DNA of 64,000 nt, from positions 62,001 through 126,000 of the forward strand of contig CAMDQO010000005.1 of NCBI GenBank assembly GCA_945906105.1. The letters are read 5' to 3'. Each line of letters begins with the position of its first letter. Positions within the stretch are counted from its first letter, which is position 1. Shown in pieces: positions 35,688 to 45,002 of this stretch. Source of the stretch: Novosphingobium sp. Chol11. GTDB lineage: Bacteria > Pseudomonadota > Alphaproteobacteria > Sphingomonadales > Sphingomonadaceae. A program made the position numbers and the translations under genes. Under the pieces are notes generated by a model. That model was not told the DNA's origin, searched no databases, and worked only from the letters and a program-made list of their open reading frames with translations.

Positions 35688-36611
35688 ATGCTCAGCGAAT
35701 CTCATGACAGAAGCCAGCGCGTATTGCTTGTTACCGGCCTGCTTGGCGCGGGTAAAACCACAGCGCTGAAAGTGCTGGAAGACCTCGGCTGGGAAACCAT
35801 CGACAACTTCCCCATCCGTATGCTCGGGCAGCTGATCGGCAAGCCTGGTGAGAATAGCGACTCTCTGCGCCCACCACTCGCTATCGGTTTCGATTCGCGC
35901 ACCCGCGGCTTCAATCCGCTGGAAATCATCGAACGGGTAAAGCGACTTACCGGACGCGACGATCTGACCGTTACCGCGCTTTTCCTCGATTGTGCGGGGC
36001 AGGAACTTGAACGCCGCTATAACGAAACGCGCCGCCGCCACCCGCTCGCCGCCGATATGCCCGCCGCCTCTGGCATAGCGGCCGAACGCGAGCTGATGGA
36101 ACCGCTGCGCCGCTGGGCCGATATGGTGATCTCGACCACCGAGATGTCGAGCAACGATCTGCAGCAGGCGGTTCGTGATCGGTTTGCCACGCAATCCGAA
36201 CAGCAGTTGACTATCACCGTCTCCAGCTTCGGCTTTTCACGGGGGATGCCACCCGTTGCCGACCTGGTTTTCGATATGCGCTTCCTCGATAATCCACACT
36301 GGGTTGCCGATTTGCGCGAACTGACCGGCAAGGATCAGGCCGTTGCTGATCATATCCGCGAGGATGAGGCCTTTGCCCCCGCCTTCGCTCAGATTCGCGA
36401 CCTGCTGCTGCTGCTGCTTCCTCGATATGAATTGCAGGGCAAAGCCTATGTCCATGTGGCCTTCGGCTGCACTGGTGGACGGCATCGTTCGGTGTTTACC
36501 GCCGAACAAATTGCGCAAGCCTTGCGCGACGCCGGGTTTTCCCCCACATTGCTGCACCGCAACCTCGGCTCGCGCGCGGCTGACCTCGTTGAGGGAAGCA
36601 GAACACGATGA
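35688..36611 (+). CDS. rapZ: RNase adapter protein RapZ / YvcJ family nucleotide-binding protein
   Basis: 307 aa. Walker A is GLLGAGKTT (17-25), VLEDLGWETIDNFP follows, and the C-terminal RNA-binding part has HVAFGCTGGRHRSVFTAE. In enteric bacteria it controls GlmS through small RNAs; in alphaproteobacteria the role is less clear. The Walker A has Leu-Leu where most homologues have Met-Ser or Leu-Ser. It lies in the conserved hprK-rapZ-EIIA-HPr order. Confidence 0.92.
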   Translation: MLSESHDRSQRVLLVTGLLGAGKTTALKVLEDLGWETIDNFPIRMLGQLIGKPGENSDSLRPPLAIGFDSRTRGFNPLEIIERVKRLTGRDDLTVTALFLDCAGQELERRYNETRRRHPLAADMPAASGIAAERELMEPLRRWADMVISTTEMSSNDLQQAVRDRFATQSEQQLTITVSSFGFSRGMPPVADLVFDMRFLDNPHWVADLRELTGKDQAVADHIREDEAFAPAFAQIRDLLLLLLPRYELQGKAYVHVAFGCTGGRHRSVFTAEQIAQALRDAGFSPTLLHRNLGSRAADLVEGSRTR

Positions 36612-36699
36612 CCGCAAGAATTGACCAATCGGCTGACCTCTCACGCAAAATTGCGGCGAGTTCAGCACTTCGGCCCAGCATTCGGAGCGCTTTACCCCA

Positions 36700-37104
36700 A
36701 TGATCGGATTGGTCCTGGTAACCCACGGCAAACTCGCTGTGGAATTCGTGCATGCGATGGAGCATGTTGTCGGCCGACAAGAGGCGGTAGCTACCGTCTG
36801 TATCGGCCCCAATGACGATATGGAAAAGCGTCGCCGGGAAATCGCGACTGCTGTTAAAACCGTCGATTCGGGCACAGGCGCCATCATCCTGACAGATCTG
36901 TTCGGTGGCACGCCCTCAAACCTCGCCATCTCGCTGATGCGCGCGGGCGAGATTGAGGTGATCGCCGGGATCAATCTGCCGATGCTGATCCGGCTGGCTG
37001 GCGCGCGCAAGACCATGACTGTCACCGCCGCTGTCTGTGCCGCGCGCGAGGCTGGACGCAATTATATAACTGTCGCCTCCGAGTTCCTCGGGCAGGAAGT
37101 CTGA
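36700..37104 (+). CDS. PTS EIIA component, mannose family (regulatory)
   Basis: 134 aa. LVLVTHGKLAVEFVHAMEHVVG carries the phosphorylatable His9, and IILTDLFGGTPSNLA is the second family motif. There is no EIIB or EIIC permease nearby, so it is likely a regulatory phosphoacceptor. It is found in this position in many alphaproteobacteria. The gap to ptsH is only 13 nt. Confidence 0.93.
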   Translation: MIGLVLVTHGKLAVEFVHAMEHVVGRQEAVATVCIGPNDDMEKRRREIATAVKTVDSGTGAIILTDLFGGTPSNLAISLMRAGEIEVIAGINLPMLIRLAGARKTMTVTAAVCAAREAGRNYITVASEFLGQEV

Positions 37105-37117
37105 TGGAGGCCAAGGC

Positions 37118-37396
37118 ATGACCCAGCACAGCGAAACCGTTGAAATCGTCAACCAGCGCGGCCTGCATGCGCGGGCCAGTGCCAAATTCGTCAACTTCGT
37201 GGCCAAGCTGCCCGAAGGTGTCAGGGTCACAGTCGCCAAAGACGGCAACGAAGCCGATGGCAGCTCGATCCTCGGCCTGATGATGCTGGGTGCGGCCAAG
37301 GGCGATTCCATCGAGATTACCGCCCGGGGAGAAGGCGCAGAGCTGCTGCTACCTAAGCTGGTTGGGCTGGTGGTGGACGGGTTTGGCGAGGATTGA
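37118..37396 (+). CDS. ptsH: Phosphocarrier protein HPr
   Basis: 92 aa. Active-site His17 sits in VNQRGLHARASAKFVN, and the regulatory serine in DGSSILGLMMLGAAKGD is the likely target of HprK. It relays phosphate from PEP via EI (PtsI) to the EIIA. GGAGG precedes the ATG. In many alphaproteobacteria ptsI follows directly; here an RNA methyltransferase gene starts 4 nt downstream and no ptsI is in the window. Confidence 0.95.
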   Translation: MTQHSETVEIVNQRGLHARASAKFVNFVAKLPEGVRVTVAKDGNEADGSSILGLMMLGAAKGDSIEITARGEGAELLLPKLVGLVVDGFGED

Positions 37397-37400
37397 GCGC

Positions 37401-38207
37401 TTGAATCAGCGCCGCCAGATAACCGGTTTTTCCAACCCTACCGTCAAGTTCCTCCGCTCACTGCGCGACAAGAAGCATCGGCGGCGCGAGGGGAAATTCC
37501 TCGCTGAAGGGCTGCGTCTGCTCACCGACGCGCGCGATTCTGGCCGGCTGCCTGAAATGCTGATCATGGCGGAAAAGCGCGACGATCACCCTTTGCTGGC
37601 TGCGCTCGAAGCCGATGTGCTGGCCAATGGCGGCGATGTGATCGAGACCAGCGACGATATCCTCGCCAAGATCACTGGCAAGGACAACCCGCAAGCGGTG
37701 GCAGGCGTGTTCGCCGAATTTGATACACGTCTGGAAACGCTTGACCGCAGCGAAGCGAAAATCTGGCTGGTGGCGCAGGCGCTGCGCGATCCCGGTAATC
37801 TCGGCACCATGTTGCGCACTGGAGACGCCTTAGGTGCAGGCGGGCTGATCCTGATCGACGATTGCGCCGATCCCTTTTCGGTCGAGGCGGTGCGCGCCTC
37901 GATGGGGGCAATTTTCACGCAACAGATTGCTCAGGCACGCTGGGAGGATTTCATGCCATGGCTGCGTGGCGGTTCGGGTCAGTTGGTAGCCGCCAGCCTA
38001 AGGGATGCACAAAATTACCGCGTCGCGCCTTATGCTGCGCCCTGTTTCGTCATGGTCGGCAACGAATCACGCGGGTTGCCTCAGGAATATGAGGACGCTT
38101 GCGATCTGCGCGTGACCATGCCGATGAAGGGCCGCGCTGACAGCCTTAATGCGGCTGTTGCAGCCGCTGTGCTCGGCTATGAAGTCCTGGCATCGCTGGA
38201 CAGCTGA
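37401..38207 (+). CDS. TrmH/SpoU-family RNA 2'-O-methyltransferase
   Basis: 268 aa. An N-terminal substrate-binding domain, FSNPTVKFLRSLRDKKHRRREGKF, is followed by a SPOUT knot: ALRDPGNLGTMLRTGDALGA, VMVGNESRGLPQEY and VTMPMKGRADSLNAAVAAAV. This layout is that of 23S rRNA RlmB-like or tRNA Gm methyltransferases; the target nucleotide is uncertain. A TTG start at 37401 with GAGG at 9 nt is proposed, 4 nt after ptsH. Confidence 0.9.
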   Translation: MNQRRQITGFSNPTVKFLRSLRDKKHRRREGKFLAEGLRLLTDARDSGRLPEMLIMAEKRDDHPLLAALEADVLANGGDVIETSDDILAKITGKDNPQAVAGVFAEFDTRLETLDRSEAKIWLVAQALRDPGNLGTMLRTGDALGAGGLILIDDCADPFSVEAVRASMGAIFTQQIAQARWEDFMPWLRGGSGQLVAASLRDAQNYRVAPYAAPCFVMVGNESRGLPQEYEDACDLRVTMPMKGRADSLNAAVAAAVLGYEVLASLDS

Positions 38208-38259
38208 ATATAATCGGCGGTTCATCGTCCGATCATCAGAGACCGCATAATCAGGCACC

Positions 38260-38655
38260 ATGAACCTCAAAGCCCTCATCCTGCTCCCGCTTGCACTCAG
38301 CGCCTGCGCGATGGCGCGGCCCGTCTCCGCCCCGCTTGTCGGGTCCGAATGGCGCTTTAACCAGATCGATGGCGCTGAGCCGGTGCGCAAGAATGCCCGC
38401 CTGACTTTCCATCCCGATCGCCTGTCTGCCAATGTCGGTTGCAATGGCATGGGCGGTGAATGGCGCATCAACAAAGGACGGCTGATCGCTGGGCCGTTCA
38501 TGTCCACCCAGATGTGGTGCGAAGGTGTGATGGATCAGGAACGCGCGCTGGGCACATTGTTGGCAAGCAACCCTGTGCTTACGGTCAAGGTCAAGGGCAA
38601 GGCGATGACGTTGAAGGGCGAAGGCCATTCAGCGCTGCTGACGCGGACCAACTGA
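38260..38655 (+). CDS. META-domain (HslJ-like) lipoprotein
   Basis: 131 aa. The signal MNLKALILLPLALSACAMA has lipobox LSAC. The META domain is LVGSEWRFNQIDG...ANVGCNGMGGEWRI...MWCEGVMDQERALGTLL, with the typical Cys pair. META/HslJ proteins are outer-envelope proteins linked to stress or novobiocin resistance in E. coli; the molecular role is unknown. It has its own 52-nt upstream gap and converges with the next gene. Confidence 0.88.
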   Translation: MNLKALILLPLALSACAMARPVSAPLVGSEWRFNQIDGAEPVRKNARLTFHPDRLSANVGCNGMGGEWRINKGRLIAGPFMSTQMWCEGVMDQERALGTLLASNPVLTVKVKGKAMTLKGEGHSALLTRTN

Positions 38656-38671
38656 CCCGCTCAAACCAGCC

Positions 38672-39316
38672 TCAGTCCCCGGCGACAAACATATCGATCC
38701 GCCACTTGCCCTGCACCCGCCTCGCAATGATGCGGTAGTCAATCGGGCTGCGCAGCTTTGCCGTAGCGACATAGCCGCGCTTGCCGCTGTCAAGCACCCG
38801 CACCTTGCTGAACCCGCCGCGCGCTGCTTCGCCCTCGACCGGCGCGACCATATCCCAAGTCAGGTTAGCGATAATTTTCGAACGACCCTCTGGCCGGTCA
38901 TGCATTGGCACACCCTTGCCGGTGACGAGGAACACCGTCATCGGATCGACGTCGTTCAGCTCCTGCGAAAACAACGAGGGCATTACTAGCGAGCGATTAC
39001 GATAGGCGCAGCCGAGCGGCAGCAAATCCTCCAGCGCACGCCACAGATTGCGGCCCTCGCGTGAGGCGAGCCGCTTGCGCAGTTCAGCCGTGCCGCCGCC
39101 ACCGCCAAAATCGAGTTTGATGTCTTTCGCGGTGAGCGCGATCAGTGCCCGCGAATCGCGGTGACGTACGGCTTTGGCAAGGTTGGCGCGGAACGTTGCG
39201 GCCCCCGGCACACGCGTGCATTCATCAAACGGCGGAAAGCGGTGCGGAGGCTTGGCTGAGGCTGGGACTGCGGCAAACATCGCAATTGCCAGCACAATAG
39301 CTGCGATCCGGCGCAT
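38672..39316 (-). CDS. Exported protein with SH3-like domain
   Basis: 214 aa with signal peptide MRRIAAIVLAIAMFAAVPAS. After a helical N-terminal region with FGGGGGTAELRKRL, the C-terminal half (VTGKGVPMHDRPEGRSKIIANL to SGKRGYVATAKL) looks like a bacterial SH3 domain, often involved in binding peptidoglycan. It ends with PIDYRIIARRVQGKWRIDMF. The start overlaps the rmuC stop by one base (TGATG), so it is likely the second gene of an rmuC operon. Function not known. Confidence 0.8.
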   Translation of the reverse strand: MRRIAAIVLAIAMFAAVPASAKPPHRFPPFDECTRVPGAATFRANLAKAVRHRDSRALIALTAKDIKLDFGGGGGTAELRKRLASREGRNLWRALEDLLPLGCAYRNRSLVMPSLFSQELNDVDPMTVFLVTGKGVPMHDRPEGRSKIIANLTWDMVAPVEGEAARGGFSKVRVLDSGKRGYVATAKLRSPIDYRIIARRVQGKWRIDMFVAGD

Positions 39317-40689
39317 CAGGCCTCTCCTCCCACTTCTTCATCAGCAGCGAGCGGCAAGGCGGGCGTATCCGCTGCGGCAGTATGACGCGGCAGCGCGTCA
39401 ATCAGCGGCACATCCTCAATCTCGCGCTTGCCGATCTCGATGCCCTTGTCACGCAAGCGGCGACCCGAAGCGAGGACATTGCGTTCAAAACTGCTGACGA
39501 ATTTGTTGTAATGGCCGACCGCGCTTTCCAGCCCACCGCCGACCTTCTTGAGGTGTTCTGCGGCCACCGCCAGCCGGTCATAAAGCTCCGCCCCGGCGCG
39601 GCCGATCTCGATAGCTTCGCGCGCCAGCTTGTCCTGCGACCAGACCATGGCGACGGTGCGGGCGATGGCGACGAGATTGGTCGGCGTGGCCAATAGCACC
39701 CGGCGCTGGAAGGCGAAGTCCCACAGCTCGGGATCGGATTCGAGCGCGGCGGCGACGAAATGCTCGCCCGGTACGAACATCACTACATAGTCCGGCGCTT
39801 CTTCAAACTGGCTCTGATAGCTTTTGGCACCCAGCTGCTGGACGTGGTTGCGCATTGATTGGGCGTGCGCCGCCATATGCGTATCGCGGGTGGCATCGTC
39901 GCCCGCTTCGTAAGCCGCCTGATAGGCGTTGAGTGATACCTTGGCGTCGATCACCAGCTTCTTCTGGCCGGGAATGTTGACCACGGCATCGGGACGCAAG
40001 CGGCCTTCTGCCGTATCAATCGAATGTTCGGTGACGAAATCGGTATGCTCAGCCAGTCCGCATTGTTCGAGCACATTGCGCAACTGCTGCTCTCCCCAGC
40101 GCCCGCGCGCCTTGGGGGCATTGCGCAGCGAATTACCGAGCCGCGCGGCTTCCTCGCGCACCTTGTCCTGCCCGTCACGCATCGATTGAATCAGACCGCC
40201 AAGTTGCCCGAATGCATCGACTCGCTCTTTCTCAAGTTTTGTGACCTGATCCTCATAGCTCTTGAGCTTGAGGCCAACCGGATCGAGCAGCGCCTTGATC
40301 CGCGCCTCGTTCTTTTCCTCTGACACGGTGAAGCGTTCCTGCGCCCGCTGGAGGAACACTTCCTGCGCCTGCCCCAGCACCTTGGCCCCAGCGGCTTCAA
40401 ATTCCTTCTTCAGTGAATCCTGCGATTGCAGCAGCAGCGCCTTCTGCTCGTCAAAATTGGCCGCATTGGCCTCCAGTGTCGCCAGTTTTATAGAGGCATC
40501 ACCCAGATCCTTGATCGCTGCGCGGAAGCGCGTGTCGAGTTCCTTCATCTCGTCCTCGGCAGCCTCAAGCCGCTCACGCAGCTCCGCAGCAGGTCGCCCG
40601 CCCAGAAACCAGCCGAGCGCCAGCCCAGCGCCGACGCCGAGAATCAGGGTGATGATGGCAAAAATCTGCGGATTCACGGCAATTCCCAT
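39316..40689 (-). CDS. rmuC: DNA recombination protein RmuC
   Basis: 457 aa. One N-terminal TM segment (IFAIITLILGVGAGLALGWF) precedes a long coiled coil (about 35-190) and a PD-(D/E)XK-like domain with GRWGEQQLRNVLEQCGL, RPDAVVNIPGQKKLVIDAKV and VMFVPGEHFVAAAL. RmuC limits inversions between short repeats, a possibly relevant role given the palindromic repeats here. ATG start. Confidence 0.93.
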   Translation of the reverse strand: MGIAVNPQIFAIITLILGVGAGLALGWFLGGRPAAELRERLEAAEDEMKELDTRFRAAIKDLGDASIKLATLEANAANFDEQKALLLQSQDSLKKEFEAAGAKVLGQAQEVFLQRAQERFTVSEEKNEARIKALLDPVGLKLKSYEDQVTKLEKERVDAFGQLGGLIQSMRDGQDKVREEAARLGNSLRNAPKARGRWGEQQLRNVLEQCGLAEHTDFVTEHSIDTAEGRLRPDAVVNIPGQKKLVIDAKVSLNAYQAAYEAGDDATRDTHMAAHAQSMRNHVQQLGAKSYQSQFEEAPDYVVMFVPGEHFVAAALESDPELWDFAFQRRVLLATPTNLVAIARTVAMVWSQDKLAREAIEIGRAGAELYDRLAVAAEHLKKVGGGLESAVGHYNKFVSSFERNVLASGRRLRDKGIEIGKREIEDVPLIDALPRHTAAADTPALPLAADEEVGGEA

Positions 40690-40755
40690 CTGGAACGAAA
40701 TGGGAACTTATAGCGAGTTGTGCGGTCTGGCAAGCCTCAGCGAGCGACCATTAGA

Positions 40756-41325
40756 TCAAGCCGCCTTACGCAGCTTGTCCAGCTTCTTCAGCGCCATTTG
40801 CCGTTTGAGCCGGCTGAGGTGGTCTATGAACACCACGCCTTCAAGGTGGTCCATCTCGTGCTGCAGGCAGGTGGCCATGATGCCATCCATTTCCGCCTCA
40901 TGCACCTTGCCGTCCAGATCCTGCCAGCGCGCACGGATGCGTGAAGGGCGTTCGACCTCAGCGTAAATCTCAGGCACCGAGAGGCAGCCTTCGTTGTAGA
41001 AGGTGGTTTCTTCGGAATCCTCAAGAATCTCGGGGTTGATGAACACTTGCGGCTCGCGCTTTACCGGATGGTGGGTGTGGCTGTGGCCGCCGTGCGCGGT
41101 GCATTCTTCGGGCTCGGCATCGGGATCGTCCGGCTGGAGATCGATCACCAGCACACGCAGCGGCACGCCCAGTTGCACAGCGGCGAGGCCGATGCCGGGG
41201 GCATCATACATCGTCTCGAACATATCAGCGACGAGCACCTTCAGCTCATCGTCGAACTTTTCAACGGGGGCGGAAATCTGCTTGAGGCGCAGATCGGGAA
41301 TTTCGATGATTTCGCGGATAGCCAT
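40756..41325 (-). CDS. def: Peptide deformylase, with His-rich insert
   Basis: 189 aa. The three metalloenzyme motifs are all present: GIGLAAVQLG, EGCLSVP and QHEMDHLEG. It removes the formyl group from new proteins. Between the first two motifs there is an insertion with HGGHSHTHH, a His-rich loop that might bind metal. The ATG at 41325 (MAIREIIEIPD) is used. It follows recR by 31 nt on the same strand and works with Fmt, whose gene is divergent about 800 nt away. Confidence 0.95.
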   Translation of the reverse strand: MAIREIIEIPDLRLKQISAPVEKFDDELKVLVADMFETMYDAPGIGLAAVQLGVPLRVLVIDLQPDDPDAEPEECTAHGGHSHTHHPVKREPQVFINPEILEDSEETTFYNEGCLSVPEIYAEVERPSRIRARWQDLDGKVHEAEMDGIMATCLQHEMDHLEGVVFIDHLSRLKRQMALKKLDKLRKAA

Positions 41326-41356
41326 GAGGGTCAGATAGTCGCGCTCTGCCAGACTA

Positions 41357-41953
41357 TCAACCCACCGGCCTTCTCGCCCGCAAGGCCTGCGCCAAAGTCC
41401 CCTCATCGAGGTAATCGAGTTCGCCCCCCACCGGCAGTCCGTGCGCCAGTTGGGTGACGCGGAGCGGCAGGCCTTCCAATCGCTCGGCGATGTAATGCGC
41501 CGTCGTTTGCCCTTCCAGCGTGGCGTTCATCGCCAGAACCACTTCATCAATGCCGCCTGCCGAAACGCGTGCGATCAGCTTGCCGATCGACAGATCCTCG
41601 GGCCGCACGCCGTCGAGCGCCGATAGCCGCCCGCCAAGCAGGTGATATTTGCCGGTGAACAGCTTTGCCCGGTCCAGCGCCCACAAATCTGCCACATCTT
41701 CGACCACACAGAGCGAACGCGAATCGCGGCGCGGATCGGTGCAGATCGCGCAGGGATTGGCGGTATCGACATTGCCGCAGGTATCGCATTCGACCAGCGT
41801 CTCTTTCACCGCCAGCAGCGCCTCGACCAGCGCCGCCAGTGCCGTCTCGCGCCGCTTGACCAGCCACAGCACCGCCCGCCGCGCCGAGCGGGGACCAAGG
41901 CCGGGAAGCCGGGCCAATGCGTTGCTGAGTGTCTCGATCTCTTGCGATGCCAT
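41357..41953 (-). CDS. recR: Recombination protein RecR
   Basis: 198 aa: N-terminal HhH ([18 protein letters not shown]), C4 zinc finger ([16 protein letters not shown]), Toprim domain ([13 protein letters not shown]) and a C-terminal Walker-B-like segment. It acts with RecF/RecO to load RecA at gaps. The ATG at 41953 is chosen; a GTG 10 codons upstream is less likely. It is divergent from fmt across a gap occupied largely by repeat B. Confidence 0.95.
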   Translation of the reverse strand: MASQEIETLSNALARLPGLGPRSARRAVLWLVKRRETALAALVEALLAVKETLVECDTCGNVDTANPCAICTDPRRDSRSLCVVEDVADLWALDRAKLFTGKYHLLGGRLSALDGVRPEDLSIGKLIARVSAGGIDEVVLAMNATLEGQTTAHYIAERLEGLPLRVTQLAHGLPVGGELDYLDEGTLAQALRARRPVG

Positions 41954-41991
41954 GGCGCGGGGGATAGGAGGATTTTGAAACAAAATGAACC

Positions 41992-42109
41992 GAAAAGCCC
42001 CTCCCCCTTGAGGGGGAGGTTGGGTGGGGGTGTACTAACGCCAAAATCGACGCGAGACTTCGCCTCGCTCCCCCACCCCAACCCCTCCCCGCCGGGGAGG
42101 GGCTTTTCG
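41992..42109. repeat. Palindromic intergenic repeat, family B
   Basis: 118 bp with terminal inverted repeats CGAAAAGCCCCTCCCC / GGGGAGGGGCTTTTCG and inner arms GGTTGGGTGGGGG / CCCCCACCCCAACC. Its plan (nested G-run hairpins at both ends) resembles family A but the sequence differs. It takes up most of the 172-bp recR/fmt divergent region, ending 16 nt before the fmt start. Confidence 0.85.
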
Positions 42110-42125
42110 CGGTTGGACAAGCGAA

Positions 42126-43028
42126 ATGCGTATCATCTTCATGGGAACGCCCCAATTTGCCGTGCCAGTGCTGCGGGCGCTGATCGAGGCGGGGCACATT
42201 GTCGTCGCCGCCTATAGCCAGCCGCCGCGCGCTGGTGGGCGGCGGGGCAAGGAATTGACGCCTTCACCTGTGCAACTGTTCGCCGAGGCGCAGGGCATCC
42301 CGGTTCGCTGCCCGCGCACCCTGCGTGATCTTGAGGCGCAGGCGGACTTTGCCGCGCTGGAAGCCGATGTGGCAGTGGTTGCGGCTTACGGCCTGATTCT
42401 GCCGCAGATAGTGCTCGATGCGCCAAAGCACAGCTGCCTCAACGTCCACGGCTCGATCCTGCCGCGCTGGCGCGGGGCAGCGCCCATTCAACGGGCAATT
42501 CTGGCAGGCGACGCACTGACCGGCGTCGGCATCATGCAGATGGAAGCCGGGCTCGATACCGGGCCGGTGCTGGCCGAGGCCAAGGTGCCGGTGGAGCGCA
42601 AAACTGGCCGCGAGCTGGCCGAGGAACTCGCCGAACTTGGTGCCAGCCTGATGGTGGAAGTGCTGGCAGATCTGCCCGGCCATCCGCCGCGCGCGCAAAG
42701 CGATCAGGGCGTCACTTATGCCAAAAAGATCGACAAGGCCGAGACGCGGCTCGATTTCAGCCACGATGCCGAGACGGTGGAGCGCCAGATCCGCGCCTTC
42801 CATCCGGTGGCCTGGTTCGCGCTGGAGGGCGAGCGTTACCGTGTGCTGGCCGCCGATGTCATCGCCCGTAGCGGCGCGGCGGGGACGGTGCTGGATGAGG
42901 AACTGACCATTGCTTGCGGCTTTGGCGCGATCCGGCCCAAGCTGGTGCAGCGCGCTGGCCGCCCGGTGATGACGGCAGCGGAACTTCTGCGCGGGCGGGC
43001 AATTGCAGCGGGGACGCGGCTCAATTGA
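42126..43028 (+). CDS. fmt: Methionyl-tRNA formyltransferase
   Basis: 300 aa. [20 protein letters not shown] opens the protein, [20 protein letters not shown] is the formyl-THF binding and catalytic region, and the C-terminal OB domain binds tRNA. It formylates initiator Met-tRNA, the modification removed by Def. It overlaps truA by 4 nt. Its leader is short because repeat B ends 16 nt upstream, and no strong Shine-Dalgarno is visible. Confidence 0.95.
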   Translation: MRIIFMGTPQFAVPVLRALIEAGHIVVAAYSQPPRAGGRRGKELTPSPVQLFAEAQGIPVRCPRTLRDLEAQADFAALEADVAVVAAYGLILPQIVLDAPKHSCLNVHGSILPRWRGAAPIQRAILAGDALTGVGIMQMEAGLDTGPVLAEAKVPVERKTGRELAEELAELGASLMVEVLADLPGHPPRAQSDQGVTYAKKIDKAETRLDFSHDAETVERQIRAFHPVAWFALEGERYRVLAADVIARSGAAGTVLDEELTIACGFGAIRPKLVQRAGRPVMTAAELLRGRAIAAGTRLN

Positions 43029-43771
43029 CCCGCTTCGCCCTCACCCTCGAATTTGATGGCACGCCGTTCCTTGGCCTCCAGCGCCAGACGCAGGGGCCAA
43101 CTGTGCAGCAGGCGGTGGAGGACGCCGCGCGGGCGATTACCGGCGAGACGGTGATCATGCACGCTGCCGGGCGCACCGATGCCGGGGTTCATGCGCTGGC
43201 CATGCGCGCCCATGTGGACATTCAGAAAGACATCACCCCGTTCCGTCTGTTGGAGGCGCTCAACGCGCTGATGCGCCCCGCCCCCGTCGCAGTGGTGGCC
43301 TGCGAGGTGGTTGCCGATGATTGGCACGCGCGGTTTTCCTGCACCGGGCGCTCTTATCTCTACCGCGTGGCCAATCGCCGCGCACCTTTGACAATTGAGG
43401 CGGACCGGGCATGGTTGGTGGGCAAGCCGCTTGATGAAGCGGCCATGCACCGCGCCGCGCAGATGCTGGTCGGGAGCCACGATTTCACCACCTTCCGCTC
43501 GGTCCATTGCCAGTCGGCGAGTGCGATCAAGACGCTTGACCGGCTGGACGTGCGGCGAGAAGGTACGCATGTGCTGATCGAGGCCGAGGCGCGGAGTTTC
43601 CTGCACCATCAGGTGCGCTCGATGGTCGGCTGTCTGGTACTGGTCGGGCTGGGCCGCTGGCGTGAAGAACAGATCGCTGAAGCTCTGGCCGCTTGTGATC
43701 GAACCGCGCTCGGCCTCAATGCACCGCCGCAGGGGTTGTATTTTGTAGCGGCGCGTTATCCCGGCGAATAA
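43025..43771 (+). CDS. truA: tRNA pseudouridine(38-40) synthase
   Basis: 248 aa. The N-terminus [20 protein letters not shown], the catalytic Asp motif GRTDAGVHA, and the C-terminal [17 protein letters not shown] are characteristic. A TTG start at 43025 overlaps the fmt stop (TTGA), coupling translation. It modifies the anticodon stem-loop of many tRNAs. Repeat C2 follows immediately. Confidence 0.95.
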   Translation: MTRFALTLEFDGTPFLGLQRQTQGPTVQQAVEDAARAITGETVIMHAAGRTDAGVHALAMRAHVDIQKDITPFRLLEALNALMRPAPVAVVACEVVADDWHARFSCTGRSYLYRVANRRAPLTIEADRAWLVGKPLDEAAMHRAAQMLVGSHDFTTFRSVHCQSASAIKTLDRLDVRREGTHVLIEAEARSFLHHQVRSMVGCLVLVGLGRWREEQIAEALAACDRTALGLNAPPQGLYFVAARYPGE

Positions 43772-43779
43772 CTTCCCGC

Positions 43780-43872
43780 TTCGTCATTGCGAGGAGCGCA
43801 GCGACGAAGCAATCTAGGGCGGTTCGCGCTGGCTCTGGATTGCCGCGCGGCTTCACCGCTCGCAATGACGAA
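43780..43872. repeat. Palindromic repeat, family C, copy 2
   Basis: 93 bp with ends TTCGTCATTGCGAGGAGCGC and CGCTCGCAATGACGAA, near-identical to copy 1 (4538-4627); the centre has diverged. It lies 9 nt after the truA stop and 20 nt before the MDR gene, so it may serve as the 3' end of fmt-truA mRNA. Confidence 0.87.
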
Positions 43873-43892
43873 ATAGGTTTGGGAGAATAACG

Positions 43893-45002
43893 ATGAGCGT
43901 TACCGGCAAGCAGATCACCTCCACACTCACCGCTGACGGCCTGCTAACGGTGGAACTGGCGGATCACACCTTCCCCGACCCCACCGGCCACGAAGTGCTG
44001 GTAAAAATCGAGGGTGCGCCGATCAACCCATCAGACCTCGCGTTGCTGTTCGGCCCGGCTGACCTTGCCAATGCCACCTATGCCCCCGGCAAGGTCGTCG
44101 CCCATATGCCCGAGCCAGCCATGCGCGCCATGGCCGTCCGCGTCGGTCATTCGCTGACGGTCGGTAACGAAGGCGCGGGCACGGTTATCGCGGCGGGCGA
44201 TGATGCCTATGCCCAAACGTTGATCGGCAAGCGCGTGTCATTTGTCTCGGGCCGGATGTATGCCAGTCATGCGCTGGTTGATGCCCGAGGCTGTCTGGTG
44301 CTGGGCGACGATATCAGCGCCGAGCAGGGTGCAGGAGCCTTCGTTAACCCGCTGACCGTGCTGGGCTTCGTTGAAACAATGCGCGCTGAAGGCTTTAACG
44401 GACTGATACACACCGCCGCTGCATCGAACCTTGGGCAGATGCTGGTCAAACTGTGTCAGGCCGAGGGCGTGCCGCTGGTCAATGTCGTGCGATCAGCCGA
44501 GCAGGTAGCCTTGCTTAAAGCCATCGGTGCCGAGCATGTGGTCAATTCGTCCGACGTGGATTTCATGGGCCAGTTGACCGAAGCCATCGCTGCCACCGGT
44601 GCCTATCTTGCTTACGATGCCATCGGCGGCGGGCGAATGGCCGGAACCCTGCTGGCCGCGATGGAGCAGGTGGCGAGCAAGGGCATTCCCTATAGCCCCT
44701 ATGGCTCAAACGTGATGAAAAAAGTCTATGCTTATGGCATGCTGGATCTATCCCCCACGGTGATCAATCGCAGCTTCGGCTTCGCCTGGAGCGTCGGTGG
44801 CTGGCTGCTGACTCCGTTCCTCGCCAAGGCGGGGATGGAAGGACAGGCACGGCTCAGCGCTCAGGTGCTCAGCGGCCTGACCACTACCTTTGCCAGCCAC
44901 TACAAGGCGAAAATTTCGCTGGAGGAAATGCTGACGCGCGATGTGGCCATGGCTTACAATGCCAAGGCGACGGGTGAGAAGTTTTTGGTGGTGCCTTCGT
45001 AA
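43893..45002 (+). CDS. MDR-family zinc-independent dehydrogenase / quinone reductase-like
   Basis: 369 aa. The N-terminal GroES-like domain (HEVLVKIEGAPINPSDLALLFG, GNEGAGTVIAAGDD) is followed by a Rossmann domain (HTAAASNLGQMLVKLCQAEG, VVNSSD). The usual catalytic and structural zinc cysteines are missing, as in quinone oxidoreductases. NADPH is the likely cofactor; substrate unknown. GGGAG precedes the ATG. It is convergent with cobS. Confidence 0.87.
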   Translation: MSVTGKQITSTLTADGLLTVELADHTFPDPTGHEVLVKIEGAPINPSDLALLFGPADLANATYAPGKVVAHMPEPAMRAMAVRVGHSLTVGNEGAGTVIAAGDDAYAQTLIGKRVSFVSGRMYASHALVDARGCLVLGDDISAEQGAGAFVNPLTVLGFVETMRAEGFNGLIHTAAASNLGQMLVKLCQAEGVPLVNVVRSAEQVALLKAIGAEHVVNSSDVDFMGQLTEAIAATGAYLAYDAIGGGRMAGTLLAAMEQVASKGIPYSPYGSNVMKKVYAYGMLDLSPTVINRSFGFAWSVGGWLLTPFLAKAGMEGQARLSAQVLSGLTTTFASHYKAKISLEEMLTRDVAMAYNAKATGEKFLVVPS

